Assembly: GCF_024128855.1 (NCBI RefSeq)
Contig: NZ_JAMYDV010000009.1
Location: 1 to 64,000 of the forward strand
Length of the DNA stretch: 64,000 nt
Source of the DNA: Rhodovulum tesquicola
GTDB taxonomy: Bacteria; Pseudomonadota; Alphaproteobacteria; Rhodobacterales; Rhodobacteraceae
Direction: 5' to 3'
Part shown: piece by piece, positions 1 to 8,924 of the stretch
Layout of the letters: each line of letters begins with the position of its first letter
How positions within the stretch are numbered: the first letter of the stretch is position 1
Made by a program: the position numbers and the translations under genes
Notes under the pieces: generated by a model
The model's input: the letters and a program-made list of their open reading frames with translations, nothing else
The model's database searches: none
Told to the model about the DNA's origin: nothing

Positions 1-71
1 CCCATTCGGCGCTTGGCGGAAGGACACCGGTTGAGGCCCATCAGGGCCAAGACCTGAAGGCGGCGGCATGA
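1..71 (+). CDS. IS3-family transposase OrfB, C-terminal end (partial)
   Basis: Read from base 3, the frame gives HSALGGRTPVEAHQGQDLKA and ends at TGA 69-71. The block HSALGGRTPVEA matches the conserved C-terminal signature of IS3-family OrfB transposases (usually RPHSALGYRTPAEF or similar), just after the last catalytic Glu of the DDE domain. Only about 22 residues are inside the window and the catalytic residues lie upstream of it. It belongs to the element whose right end is at about 122. Confidence 0.75.
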   Translation, partial: HSALGGRTPVEAHQGQDLKAAA

Positions 72-122
72 TCAACAGGCAAGCTTAGCAACGCCGCAAA
101 TCTGTCCAGAAAACGGGGACCA
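1..122 (+). mobile_element. Right end of an IS3-family insertion sequence (partial)
   Basis: The window opens inside an insertion sequence. Bases 1-71 encode the C-terminus of an IS3-type transposase. About 50 bases later the sequence GTCCAGAAAACGGGGACCA (104-122) looks like the terminal inverted repeat, because an IS3 right end should close with CA and the transporter reading frame resumes immediately after it. The left end and most of the element lie outside the window, so the matching terminal repeat and the target-site duplication cannot be seen. The exact boundary (about 120-122) is inferred. Confidence 0.7.
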
Positions 123-750
123 CCTCAGTCTCCACCGGCCGCAGAACCCAGGCCTGCGCCGCCAGCGCGACAGTTAATGGAACCGCCACCGGATCTGACA
201 CCAAACCCATCGCCGCCGCCCCGACTATCGGCGCAGCCATCGTCGTGGTGCTGGCCAGTTCCCCGACAAAGAGGATGGACGCGGCCAGACCCGCCATCAG
301 CAGCACCAACGCAAGCGCATCCAGACGCACAAGCTGGCCGCCGATCCAGCGCGCAAACCCCGAACGAGCGACCAGCGTGGCAATCGCCAGACAACCGCAG
401 AACAGCGCCAGAATGTCCCAGCGCAGCCCGCACATGGCATCCGGACCCTGAAGCCGCAACTCATCCTTGCCAATGTCCGATGGCAGCAGGAACAGGTTCG
501 TGCCGCCGATCACCCCAATCGAGGCATCCGGCGGTTTGAGGCTCAGGTCACCCCAGAGTAACAGCCGCTCGATAGCGCGCCGCGCGATCCAGGCCGCTGC
601 GGTCAGCCCCACCATCGCCCAGTCGAGTGACCCGACCTCGGTCCCGGTTCTGCGCCCGACATGCGCCGCGAACAGCGCGTTCGGCGGCGTGCCGATCAGC
701 GAACCCATGCCGCTGATCGTGGCTGCATGGGCGACGCCAGAATCAACGCT
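123..750 (-). pseudogene. Remnant of an SLC13/DASS-family anion transporter, interrupted by an IS element
   Basis: The frame runs from an in-frame TGA at 751-753 down to the IS boundary. It opens with GVAHAATISGMGSLIGTPPN, the first substrate-binding signature of SLC13/DASS carriers (AATIGG...TLIGTPPN), which normally sits about a third of the way into a 450-600 residue protein. The second half holds ELASTTTMAAPIV, matching the second signature near the C-terminus (E.SNTAT...P). The N-terminal third is missing, the segment between the signatures is too short, and the 3' end runs into IS sequence after GTGGAGACTGAGGTG. This is a decayed gene with no plausible start codon, not a working transporter. 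Substrate cannot be assigned. Confidence 0.75.
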
Positions 751-781
751 TCAGAAAACCGGTCGCCCGGAGGCCGCGCCG

Positions 782-1561
782 CTAGAGCGTGACGTTCACC
801 GCACCACCATCGAGCAGGATGTTCTGCCCGACGATGAACCCCGCATGCTGCGAGCAGAGAAAGGCGCAGGCCGCGCCGAACTCGGCCGGGGTGCCGTAAC
901 GCCGGGCGGGGATCGTGGCGGCACGCCGGGCGCGGGCCTCATCAAGCGTGATCGCCTCGGCCGCGGCTACGTCGCGATCCAGCGCATCGGCCCGGTCGGT
1001 GGCATGGATTCCGGGCAGCAGGTTGTTGATCGTCACGCCATGCGGCGCAACCTGACGCGCGGTGCCCGCGACATAGCCCGTCAGCCCCGCCCGCGCCGCG
1101 TTCGACAGCCCCAGCACCGGGATCGGCGCCTTGACCGACTGGCTGGTGATGTTCACCACCCGGCCCCATCCCCGCGACATCATGCCGGGCAACAGCGCCT
1201 TCATCAGCGCGATGGGGGTCAGCATGTTGGCATCCAGCGCGGCGATGAAATCCGCCCGCTCCCAGTCGGTCCACATCCCCGGCGGCGGCCCCCCGGCATT
1301 GGTCACAAGGATGTCGACCTCGCCCGCCGTGGCCAGCACTTGCGCGCGGCCCTCCGCGGCGGTGATGTCGGCTGCAACCGCGGTCACCGTCACGCCATGG
1401 GCGGCGCGGATCGCCGCCGCGGCCTGCTCCAGCGCCTGCTCGCCGCGGGCGTTCAGCACCAGGTTGACCCCGGCTGCGGCCAGTGCCTCGGCGCAACCCC
1501 GGCCAAGCCCCTTCGACGCGCCGCAGACCAGCGCCCGCTTGCCCGTAATCCCGAGATCCAT
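782..1561 (-). CDS. Short-chain dehydrogenase/reductase (SDR) family protein
   Basis: A Rossmann-fold protein of about 259 residues. It has the N-terminal nucleotide motif GASKGLGRG, the NAGG motif after the fourth strand, and the C-terminal GQNILLDGGAVN stretch typical of classical SDRs. The usual catalytic YxxxK is absent: the aligned segment reads LGLSNAARAGLTGY, as in a divergent SDR branch annotated as 3-oxoacyl-ACP-reductase-like. The start is placed at MDLGITGKRAL; a start ten codons upstream is possible. It ends 28 bases before the stop codon that bounds the SLC13 remnant. Substrate unknown. Confidence 0.75.
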   Translation of the reverse strand: MDLGITGKRALVCGASKGLGRGCAEALAAAGVNLVLNARGEQALEQAAAAIRAAHGVTVTAVAADITAAEGRAQVLATAGEVDILVTNAGGPPPGMWTDWERADFIAALDANMLTPIALMKALLPGMMSRGWGRVVNITSQSVKAPIPVLGLSNAARAGLTGYVAGTARQVAPHGVTINNLLPGIHATDRADALDRDVAAAEAITLDEARARRAATIPARRYGTPAEFGAACAFLCSQHAGFIVGQNILLDGGAVNVTL

Positions 1562-1613
1562 GAACGCCCCCTTCGCGTCTCCTTCGGCCAAACAGACCCA
1601 CCCGCACGACGTC

Positions 1614-2240
1614 TCAGGACGTCAGCGCCCCAAGCAAAGGGGTCCATTGCGCACGCATCGGCGCATAGACCTTCCGATTGCTGTCGAACACCGTCAGCCC
1701 CGCTTCGGCCAGGTCACAATAGGCGACCCGCTCGTGGATCGTTGCCACGGGCGCCTGCCCGATCTTCTCGGCAAAGGCGGCAAGGCGCTCGGCATCCCGC
1801 CCGCGCGGACGGACCCGGTTGGCCACCAGTTCCACTCCTGCCTTGCCCTTGCGGATGCGCTTGATCCCCGCGATCTCGCGCAGAAAGCGCCGCGTCGCAT
1901 CGGCATCGAAGAACGAGGGCAGCACGGGGACCACCACCGCCCGCGCCTCGGCGACAAGGGCTGCGGCATCCTCTTCGTAGATCGATCCGGGCGCGTCGAC
2001 GATCACCCAATCCGCCCCTTTGGTGCTGCTGCCCAGCGCCCCCGCCCCGGTCCAGTCGAGTGCCCTGATCGGCGCGGCCCCGGCAGGGCGGCGCCTGAGC
2101 CAGCGCCAGGCGGATTTCTGCGGATCTGCATCGGCCAGCGCCACCCGCCAGCCGCCATCGGCCAGCGCCGCGGCCAGCGTCACCGCGATCGTGGTCTTGC
2201 CGCAGCCGCCCTTGCGGTTGGCGATCAGAACCGTCTTCAT
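1614..2240 (-). CDS. Orphan ParA-family ATPase
   Basis: A 208-residue ParA/MinD-type P-loop ATPase. The deviant Walker A motif NRKGGCGKTT lies at residues 8-17, followed by ADADPQKSAW (switch I-like) and WVIVDAPG (Walker B). No ParB partner, parS-like repeat or plasmid gene is nearby, so chromosome or plasmid partition is not supported. Orphan ParAs of this size often position a protein cluster or other cargo. It is transcribed divergently from the universal stress protein gene, with 135 bases between the starts. Confidence 0.8.
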   Translation of the reverse strand: MKTVLIANRKGGCGKTTIAVTLAAALADGGWRVALADADPQKSAWRWLRRRPAGAAPIRALDWTGAGALGSSTKGADWVIVDAPGSIYEEDAAALVAEARAVVVPVLPSFFDADATRRFLREIAGIKRIRKGKAGVELVANRVRPRGRDAERLAAFAEKIGQAPVATIHERVAYCDLAEAGLTVFDSNRKVYAPMRAQWTPLLGALTS

Positions 2241-2375
2241 GGCATGCCCTCCACCCCACGCGCGTTCTCCAGCATAACGCCTGCGCTCCGCACCGCAATC
2301 GCTGCGCCGCCGGTGCGCTTGACAGGCCCGCCCGCGCCGCCCGATCCTTTGACGGCAAACCCACGGAGAACTCCG

Positions 2376-3206
2376 ATGCCAAAGACCTTTCTCGTCGCCA
2401 CCGACCTCAGCCCGCGCGCCGACCGCGCGGTGCAGCGGGCGTTCCGGCTGGCGGGCTGGGTCGGGACCGATCTGGTGCTGGTCTCGGTGATCGACGCCGA
2501 CCTGCCCGCCGAGATCGCGGGCCAGATGAGCGCCGCGGCCGAGTTGCGGCTGGCCCAGTTCGCCGCCTCGATCCCCCATTCGGGCGAGGTCAGCCACGAC
2601 ACCAGGATCGTCCTGGGCGATCCGTCCGAAGCGATCCCGGCGCTGGCGGCGGAACTTGATGCGGCTCTGGTGATCCTCGGGCTGCACCGGCCGCGCGCCT
2701 TTCTGGATATCCTGCGCGAAACCACGAGGGAGCGGATCGTGCGCCATTCGCCGCGCCCTGTGCTGCTGGTCCGCGATCCGGTCGATCATGCCTATGCCAC
2801 AGTGCTGGCCGCGCTCGACTTCGCGCCCGCCTCGACCGCGGCGCTGGAACTCGCCGCCCGGCTTGCGCCCGAGGCCGATATCCATGGGCTGCATGCTCTG
2901 CATGTTCCCTATCGCGGCTTTCTTGCGCCCGAGCCTGTGCCTGGCACGCCCTCGCCCCTGCGTGCCGATGCCCTGACGCGGCTGGCCGCCTGGCACGACA
3001 GCCACGTCCTGCCCGCCCATCTGCGCGAGGTCGAGATCGTCGAGGGACCGGCGCATCGGGTGCTGGCCGAGCGGATCGAGGCATTGCAGCCCGATCTGAT
3101 CGCGCTGGGCGCCCATGGCAGGGCGGGTGCCGCGCCCTCGATCCTGGGCAGCATTGCGAATGACATGATGCGCGATCCGCCCTGCGACCTGCTGATCGCG
3201 CGCTAG
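2376..3206 (+). CDS. Universal stress protein with two tandem Usp domains
   Basis: 276 residues forming two UspA domains of about 140 residues each. Domain one starts KTFLVATDLS and includes VILGLHRPRAFLDIL. Domain two ends with GAHGRAGAAPSILGSIA, the G-x2-G-x9-G-S pattern of ATP-binding Usp proteins. Tandem Usp proteins are cytoplasmic and usually rise under starvation, redox stress or low oxygen. The start follows a GGAG ribosome site at 2364-2367; a longer upstream reading frame only shadows the opposite-strand genes. A TTGACA at 2319-2324 could be a -35 element but has no convincing -10 partner. Confidence 0.85.
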   Translation: MPKTFLVATDLSPRADRAVQRAFRLAGWVGTDLVLVSVIDADLPAEIAGQMSAAAELRLAQFAASIPHSGEVSHDTRIVLGDPSEAIPALAAELDAALVILGLHRPRAFLDILRETTRERIVRHSPRPVLLVRDPVDHAYATVLAALDFAPASTAALELAARLAPEADIHGLHALHVPYRGFLAPEPVPGTPSPLRADALTRLAAWHDSHVLPAHLREVEIVEGPAHRVLAERIEALQPDLIALGAHGRAGAAPSILGSIANDMMRDPPCDLLIAR

Positions 3207-3248
3207 GGACGATTGCGCGCCCGCGCCCCTGCCGCTATATCCGCGCCC

Positions 3249-4856
3249 ATGCTGGACGCCCCCCAAAACCGCCCCGCCCTGCCCCCGGAAATTGCCCGGC
3301 GGCGTACCTTTGCCATCATCAGCCACCCCGATGCGGGCAAGACGACGCTGACCGAAAAGTTCCTGCTTTACGGCGGCGCGATCCAGATGGCCGGACAGGT
3401 GCGCGCCAAGGGCGAGGCCCGGCGCACGCGGTCGGACTTCATGCAGTTGGAAAAGGACCGGGGCATCTCGGTCTCGGCTTCGGCGATGTCCTTCGACTAC
3501 GGGCGCTACCGCTTCAACCTGGTCGACACGCCGGGCCACAGCGATTTCTCGGAAGACACCTACCGCACGCTGACTGCCGTCGATGCGGCGGTGATGGTGA
3601 TCGACGGCGCGAAGGGCGTGGAAAGCCAGACCCGGAAGCTGTTCGAGGTCTGCCGGCTGCGCGATCTGCCGATCCTGACCTTCTGCAACAAGATGGACCG
3701 CGAGGCGCGCGACACGTTCGAGATCATCGACGAGATCCAGGAAATGCTGGCAATCCATGTCACGCCGGCAAGCTGGCCGATCGGAATGGGGCGCGATTTC
3801 CTGGGCTGCTACGACATGATCAACGAGCGGCTGGAACTTATGGACCGGGCCGACCGCAACCGCGTGGCGGAATCGATCCGGATCGACGGGCTGGACGACC
3901 CGAAACTGGCCGAGCATGTCCCGGACGACCTGCGCGAGAAGCTGATCGAGGAGGTGGCGATGGCGCGCGAGCTTCTGCCCCCCCTCGATCCGCAACAGGT
4001 TCTCGAAGGGCACATGACGCCGATCTGGTTCGGCTCGGCGATCAATTCCTTCGGGGTCAAGGAGTTGATGGAGGGCATCGGCGCCTATGCGCCCGAACCC
4101 CAGGTCCAGCCCGCCGAACCCCGCCAGATCGCCCCCGAGGAATCCCGCGTCGCGGGTTTCGTGTTCAAGGTGCAGGCCAACATGGACCCCAAGCACCGCG
4201 ACCGGGTGGCCTTCGTGCGGCTGGCCTCTGGGCACTTCCAGCGCGGGATGAAGCTGACCCATGTGCGTTCGGGAAAGCCGATCACGGTCTCAAGCCCGGT
4301 GCTGTTCCTGGCCGCTGACCGGGAACTGGCGGAAGAGGCATGGGCGGGCGACATCATCGGCATCCCGAACCACGGGCAATTGCGCATCGGCGACACGCTG
4401 ACCGAAGGCGAGGCGCTGCGCGTGACGGGCATTCCCAGCTTCGCGCCGGAATTGCTCAAGGTCTGCCGGGCGGGCGACCCGATGAAGGCCAAACATCTGG
4501 ACAAGGCGCTGATGCAGTTTGCCGAAGAGGGCGCCGCCAAGGTGTTCAAGCCGATGATGGGCTCCGGCTTCATCGTGGGCGTCGTGGGCGCGCTGCAATT
4601 CGAGGTTCTGGCCAGCCGGATCGAGCTGGAATACGGTCTGCCCGTGCGGTTCGAGCCCAGCCAGTTCACCTCGGCCCGCTGGGTCCATGGCGACAAGGCC
4701 GCGGTCGAGGCGTTCACCCAGAAGAACAAGCAGCATATGGCCACGGACAATGATGGTGACGTGGTCTACATGACGCGGCTGCAATGGGATATCGACCGGG
4801 TGGCCCGCGACCACCCGGAATTGAGCCTGAGCGCGACCAAGGAAATGCAGGTCTGA
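3249..4856 (+). CDS. prfC: Peptide chain release factor 3 (RF3)
   Basis: A 535-residue translational GTPase that recycles RF1/RF2 from the ribosome after peptide release. The G domain has G1 HPDAGKTT at residues 26-33, G3 DTPGHSD and G4 NKMDRE, and the rest matches RF3 in length and order (about 530 residues). The start at MLDAPQNRPALPP is preferred because the twelve extra upstream codons are low complexity. Convergent with the Sel1-repeat gene, 42 bases from its stop codon. Confidence 0.95.
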   Translation: MLDAPQNRPALPPEIARRRTFAIISHPDAGKTTLTEKFLLYGGAIQMAGQVRAKGEARRTRSDFMQLEKDRGISVSASAMSFDYGRYRFNLVDTPGHSDFSEDTYRTLTAVDAAVMVIDGAKGVESQTRKLFEVCRLRDLPILTFCNKMDREARDTFEIIDEIQEMLAIHVTPASWPIGMGRDFLGCYDMINERLELMDRADRNRVAESIRIDGLDDPKLAEHVPDDLREKLIEEVAMARELLPPLDPQQVLEGHMTPIWFGSAINSFGVKELMEGIGAYAPEPQVQPAEPRQIAPEESRVAGFVFKVQANMDPKHRDRVAFVRLASGHFQRGMKLTHVRSGKPITVSSPVLFLAADRELAEEAWAGDIIGIPNHGQLRIGDTLTEGEALRVTGIPSFAPELLKVCRAGDPMKAKHLDKALMQFAEEGAAKVFKPMMGSGFIVGVVGALQFEVLASRIELEYGLPVRFEPSQFTSARWVHGDKAAVEAFTQKNKQHMATDNDGDVVYMTRLQWDIDRVARDHPELSLSATKEMQV

Positions 4857-4898
4857 ACCCGGCTGACAGGGGACCGCTTGCGCGGCGCCCCGCTCGCC

Positions 4899-6317
4899 TC
4901 AGCGGGTCAGCAGCGCGGCAATGACGCGCGGGTTCATAACGCTGTCGGCGCAGCCCGACGTATCGGCCAGCATGTGACAGGCCCTTAGCATTGCACGCAA
5001 TGTCGAGCGCGTGGCAACGCCGTCGAGCGGACCGGCATAGAGCCCCTCGTCGCGCATGCGCTTCTGCAGCAGGTAAATCGCGAAATTCGGGTTGGCGGCG
5101 TTGAGCTGCCCCGCAAACCATGCGGAACGCAACGGCCCGGCCATGTCCAGCGCCTCGGCCAGCGGCGCGAAATCCTGCGGCGTGCGCGCCTCGGCCACCC
5201 GCAGGCTCAGGCCCAGTTGGGCCGCCTCGGTGGGGGTCAACAACTCGCCGTAACGGTCCAGCGCCTCGCGGGCCCCGGCCCGGTCGCGGCGCACGTTCAT
5301 CCCGTTGCCGTCGCGCTTCAGCGCGACCAGCGCCTTCAGCGCCTCGGCATTGCCCCGCTCGACTGCCTCGTCGAGAATCGCGAGCGCCGCGGGACCGTTC
5401 GCCCGCATGCTGATGCCCCACATCTGCCGTTCGGCCTCGAGCACGTCGACACGGTCCTGACCGAGAGCCCGAGCGCGCTCGGCGAAGGCCGGGAACTTGG
5501 CACGCGAGTCTGCGCCCAGGTAACCATACATCGCCCCCTCCGCCAGCTTGGTCCAGGCCCCCGCCTGCCCCATCTCGGCCGCCCGCCGGAGATAGGCCTC
5601 GGCCCGGGACGGACCCCGCCGGTTCCACATCACCCATTCGCCATAGCTTTCCAACCCTGCGCCATTGCCGGCCTCGGCCGCCGCCTCGAACTGCACAAGG
5701 GCCGCTTCGGGGTCGGTGTCCAGGCCGATCCCGTAAAGCAGAAAACCACCCAGCGCGATCCGCGCCTCGACATCGCCCGCCGCAATGGCGCGGTCCAGCC
5801 AGGCCCGGCCCTCCACGGCATCGCGCTCAAGTGCCCAGCCGCCGACGAGATTATCGCCCAGCACCCGCATCGCCTCGACATCGCCCGCCTCGGCGGCCGC
5901 AGTCAGCAGCGTCCTGGCCCGCGCCGGATCGGCAGCAACCGGCCCGCCCCAGAGCAGCGCATTCGCCAGCACCCGGCTGGCCCTTGCATCGCCCGCAGCG
6001 GCGGCCGCGTCCAGCAGCGCAACGGCCCGCGCCGGATCGGCAGGAACCACGATCCCGTCAAGCAACATCTTGCCCAGGCTCGCGCGGGCAGCCACATCGC
6101 CGCCCGCCGCCGCCTCCTCGAGCAGGCGCAAGCCCTCCGCGACGTCCTGCCTCAATCCGTCGGTTCCGGTGACAAGCGCCTCGCCGATCACCCGCGCCCC
6201 GGCCGCGTCTCCCGGAACCGCGGCAACGTCGCCTTGCGCCAGCGCCCCCGGTCCCAAGGCGAAGCCCGCGAGCATGCTGCCAGCCAGCGCCATCCCCCTG
6301 ACCGACCGATACGCCAT
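4899..6317 (-). CDS. Secreted Sel1-repeat protein with a peptidoglycan-binding-like C-terminus
   Basis: 472 residues. An N-terminal signal peptide ends near GALAQG (about residue 28). Residues of about 40-250 hold at least five Sel1/TPR-like units, each about 36 residues, with the repeated pattern A..LG..LL.G.....DPA.A...L..AA.AGD. The last 60 residues include RMRDEGLYAGPLDGVATRSTL, which resembles the GxYxGPxDGxxGxxT core of peptidoglycan_binding_1 domains. This suggests a periplasmic scaffold that may touch the cell wall. A strong GGGAGGAG ribosome site lies just before the ATG at 6317. The partner is unknown. Confidence 0.75.
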   Translation of the reverse strand: MAYRSVRGMALAGSMLAGFALGPGALAQGDVAAVPGDAAGARVIGEALVTGTDGLRQDVAEGLRLLEEAAAGGDVAARASLGKMLLDGIVVPADPARAVALLDAAAAAGDARASRVLANALLWGGPVAADPARARTLLTAAAEAGDVEAMRVLGDNLVGGWALERDAVEGRAWLDRAIAAGDVEARIALGGFLLYGIGLDTDPEAALVQFEAAAEAGNGAGLESYGEWVMWNRRGPSRAEAYLRRAAEMGQAGAWTKLAEGAMYGYLGADSRAKFPAFAERARALGQDRVDVLEAERQMWGISMRANGPAALAILDEAVERGNAEALKALVALKRDGNGMNVRRDRAGAREALDRYGELLTPTEAAQLGLSLRVAEARTPQDFAPLAEALDMAGPLRSAWFAGQLNAANPNFAIYLLQKRMRDEGLYAGPLDGVATRSTLRAMLRACHMLADTSGCADSVMNPRVIAALLTR

Positions 6318-6509
6318 GATACTCCTCCCGGATTGGTGCCTCTTCGACTTCCAATGCCGGTGCGATCAAACGCTTGTCAACACGCGAAGGTTACAGCGAT
6401 ACCGCACGATCCTTGATTTTGCGCGAAACCGGCGCGACATCGGAGATGGGGTGCCAGCGGCCGCCCCGGCAACTGATACCGCAGTTTCCCGGCAGGGCGG
6501 CCGAACGCA

Positions 6510-7100
6510 ATGCGTGCTGACGACGACTGGATCATCTCGTCCCTGCTGGAAGACCTCGGCGCGCTTGCGCTTGCCCGCGACCGGGTCAGCGTCCACGATC
6601 TGGTCGAGACCATCGGGCCACGCGGCTTCGGCCCGCTGCTTGTCCTTCTGGCGGGGATGCTGATCCTGCCAACGGGCATGATCCCCGGCGTGCCGAACGT
6701 GGTGGCGCTGTTCCTGATCCTGATCGGCGGGCGCATGATGACCGGCGCACAGGAGATCTGGGTGCCGGACCGGTTGGGACGAGTCAGCTTTTCGGGGCAC
6801 ATGCTGGCCGTCTCGGTCGCGAAAGCCCAGCGCTGGGCGCTGTGGCTGCGCCCGCATCTGATGCCGCGCCTCGTCTTCCTGGTCGAAGGCGCGGTGGCGC
6901 GCCGCGCGATCGCGCTAATCCTGCTGCTGACCGGGGCGGTGATGACACTGGTCGGCCTGATCCCGGGCTTTCCCTTCGTGCTGTCGCTGCATGTGGTCGT
7001 GCTGGGGCTCGCACTGTCGTCGCGCGACGGGTTGGCCGCGCTGGTCGGCTATGCGCTGATCCTGGCCGAAATTCTGTTCATCACGGCCTTTTTCCTCTGA
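6510..7100 (+). CDS. ExoD-family membrane protein
   Basis: A 196-residue integral membrane protein matching the ExoD family in length and pattern: a soluble N-terminus (LLEDLGALALARDRVSVHDLVE), a hydrophobic hairpin with the family motif GMLILPTGMIPGVPN at about residues 48-64, and a second copy with similar spacing, LVGLIPGFPF, near residue 148. ExoD was named for exopolysaccharide defects in Sinorhizobium, but its biochemical role is not established. Divergent from the Sel1 gene across 192 bases in which I see no gene. The ribosome site is weak, so the start is less certain than the family call. Confidence 0.85.
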   Translation: MRADDDWIISSLLEDLGALALARDRVSVHDLVETIGPRGFGPLLVLLAGMLILPTGMIPGVPNVVALFLILIGGRMMTGAQEIWVPDRLGRVSFSGHMLAVSVAKAQRWALWLRPHLMPRLVFLVEGAVARRAIALILLLTGAVMTLVGLIPGFPFVLSLHVVVLGLALSSRDGLAALVGYALILAEILFITAFFL

Positions 7101-7256
7101 CGCCGTCAAGCGCCGTTCGGTCGCCGGGGGCGTACCTTGACGAAGCCGCCCCCATGCCCTAATGACCCTGACAGAAGAACGAGACCGGCAATCCGGCCGG
7201 TCGGGCCGCGCGGAACGGAGCGGCCATCGAAAGCCGCAACCACGCCAAGGACCCAC

Positions 7257-8702
7257 ATGACCACTTTCGCCGATCTGGGGCTTGACCCCAAGGTGCTTTC
7301 CGCCATCGCCGACGCTGGCTACACCGAGCCGACGCCGATCCAGGCAGGCGCAATACCTCCCGCTCTCCAGGGCCGCGACGTCCTCGGCATCGCCCAGACC
7401 GGCACCGGCAAGACCGCCAGTTTCGTGCTGCCGATGATCACGCTGCTGGGCCGCGGCCGGGCACGGGCGCGCATGCCGCGCAGCCTTGTGCTGGCGCCGA
7501 CCCGGGAACTGGCCGCCCAAGTGGCCGAGAATTTCGACACCTACGCCAAGAAGACGAAGCTGACCAAGGCTTTGCTGATCGGCGGCGTCAGCTTCAAGGA
7601 GCAGGACGCGCTGATCGACAAGGGCGTGGACGTGCTGATCGCGACGCCCGGCCGCCTGCTCGACCATTTCGAGCGCGGCAAGCTTCTGCTCACCGGCGTC
7701 CAGATCATGGTGGTGGACGAGGCCGACCGGATGCTCGACATGGGCTTCATCCCCGATATCGAGCGCATCTTCCAGCTGACGCCCTTTACCCGCCAGACGC
7801 TGTTCTTCTCGGCCACGATGGCGCCCGAGATCGAGCGGGTGACCAACACCTTCCTGTCGGCGCCGGAAAAGGTCGAGGTCGCCCGCCGCGCCACCACCGC
7901 CGAAAGCATCGAGCAGGGCGTCGTCCGCTACACCGCCACCCGCAAGGACATGCAGGCCAAGGAAAAACGCGCCCTTCTGCGCGCGCTGATCGACCGCGAG
8001 GGCGAAGCCTGCACCAACGCGATCATCTTCTGCAACCGCAAGACAGAGGTCGACATCGTCGCCAAGTCGCTGACCAAATACGGCTATGACGCGGCGCCGA
8101 TCCATGGGGATCTGGACCAGTCCCAGCGCACCCGCACGCTGGATGCGTTCCGCGCCGGTACGCTGCGCCTGCTGGTCGCATCGGACGTGGCCGCGCGCGG
8201 CCTCGACGTTCCCGCCGTGTCCCACGTCTTCAACTACGACGTTCCCTCGCACGCCGAGGATTACGTCCACCGCATCGGCCGCACCGGCCGCGCCGGTCGG
8301 CAGGGAAAGGCGCTGACGATCTGCGTGCCGCATGACGAGAAGTACCTCGCCGCGATCGAGGCGCTGGTCCAGAAGGAGATCCCCCGCGTCGAAAGTCCGC
8401 TCAAGGGCGGTGCCGCAGCTGGTGACCGGCGCGAAAGGGAGGCCTCTCCCCCGGCCGCGACCCAGCGGGAAAAGCAGCGCGATGTCCCTCGGCGCAAGGC
8501 CGAACCCGGTCCTGCCGAGCCGAGGCCAGACCCTTCAGACAGAACAGACCGCGCCGGACGCAGCGAGCGGGACGACCGAGACCGCCGCGGCACCAAGCCC
8601 GGCCGGGACGGCCCGGTGATCGGCATGGGCGATCACATGCCCGCCTTCCTCACCCGCTCCTTCAAGCCGAGTTCAGAGACCGCCGACGAGGCGGCCGACT
8701 AG
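7257..8702 (+). CDS. rhlE: DEAD-box ATP-dependent RNA helicase, RhlE type
   Basis: 481 residues. The two RecA-like domains carry the Q motif (Phe upstream of PTPIQ), Walker A AQTGTGKT at 46-53, PTREL, VDEADRMLDMGF with DEAD at 154-157, SATM, and HRIGRTGRAGR. The tail from about residue 385 is charged low complexity (E, R, D, P), typical of RhlE/DeaD RNA-binding extensions. It likely remodels structured RNA in ribosome assembly or mRNA decay. The ATG at 7257 has an AAGGA site six bases upstream; the longer frame from 7137 is not supported. Confidence 0.9.
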   Translation: MTTFADLGLDPKVLSAIADAGYTEPTPIQAGAIPPALQGRDVLGIAQTGTGKTASFVLPMITLLGRGRARARMPRSLVLAPTRELAAQVAENFDTYAKKTKLTKALLIGGVSFKEQDALIDKGVDVLIATPGRLLDHFERGKLLLTGVQIMVVDEADRMLDMGFIPDIERIFQLTPFTRQTLFFSATMAPEIERVTNTFLSAPEKVEVARRATTAESIEQGVVRYTATRKDMQAKEKRALLRALIDREGEACTNAIIFCNRKTEVDIVAKSLTKYGYDAAPIHGDLDQSQRTRTLDAFRAGTLRLLVASDVAARGLDVPAVSHVFNYDVPSHAEDYVHRIGRTGRAGRQGKALTICVPHDEKYLAAIEALVQKEIPRVESPLKGGAAAGDRREREASPPAATQREKQRDVPRRKAEPGPAEPRPDPSDRTDRAGRSERDDRDRRGTKPGRDGPVIGMGDHMPAFLTRSFKPSSETADEAAD

Positions 8703-8756
8703 CACGCCCCGCTGGCCGGTCCCTGCGGCGAGCCGCACATTCCCGCCTCGGCGTTC

Positions 8757-8812
8757 TGCCTTCTTCTGGCCGGAAATATCCTGGGGGTCCGGGGGCAACG
8801 CCCCCGGCCTCC
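8757..8812 (-). repeat. Dispersed hairpin repeat, copy A
   Basis: The core is CCGGGGGC (8789-8796), loop AAC, GCCCCCGG (8800-8807), an 8-bp stem. It is flanked by CTTCTTCTGGCCGGAAATAT, which on the minus strand reads ATATTTCCGGCCAGAAGAAG, the edge shared with the copies at 37743, 48691 and 52450. Relative to the upstream helicase gene it is in reverse orientation and has no strong T-run. Confidence 0.65.
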
Positions 8813-8924
8813 GTCGACCTTGGATCCGCAACACCCAGTCGAAATGTCGGCGCACTTTTTGGGGTAACATGATACCTATTTTTCAATCATTTGATAACAT
8901 TATGATTTTCGGAACGCACCCCTC

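Noticed and set aside
1614-2240. A partition (parAB) locus
   Set aside because: ParA stands alone: no parB gene and no parS-like palindromes are nearby.
2319-2347. A sigma70 promoter for the Usp gene
   Set aside because: TTGACA is a perfect -35 but the sequence 17 bases on is CGATCC, not a usable -10, so no promoter is listed.
1131-2375. Plus-strand extension upstream of the universal stress protein
   Set aside because: It is antisense to the SDR and ParA genes; the Usp domain begins at the ATG at 2376 with its own ribosome site.
2241-4262. Minus-strand upstream extension of the ParA gene
   Set aside because: It is antisense to the Usp and RF3 genes; ParA begins MKTVLIANRKGGCGKTT at 2240.
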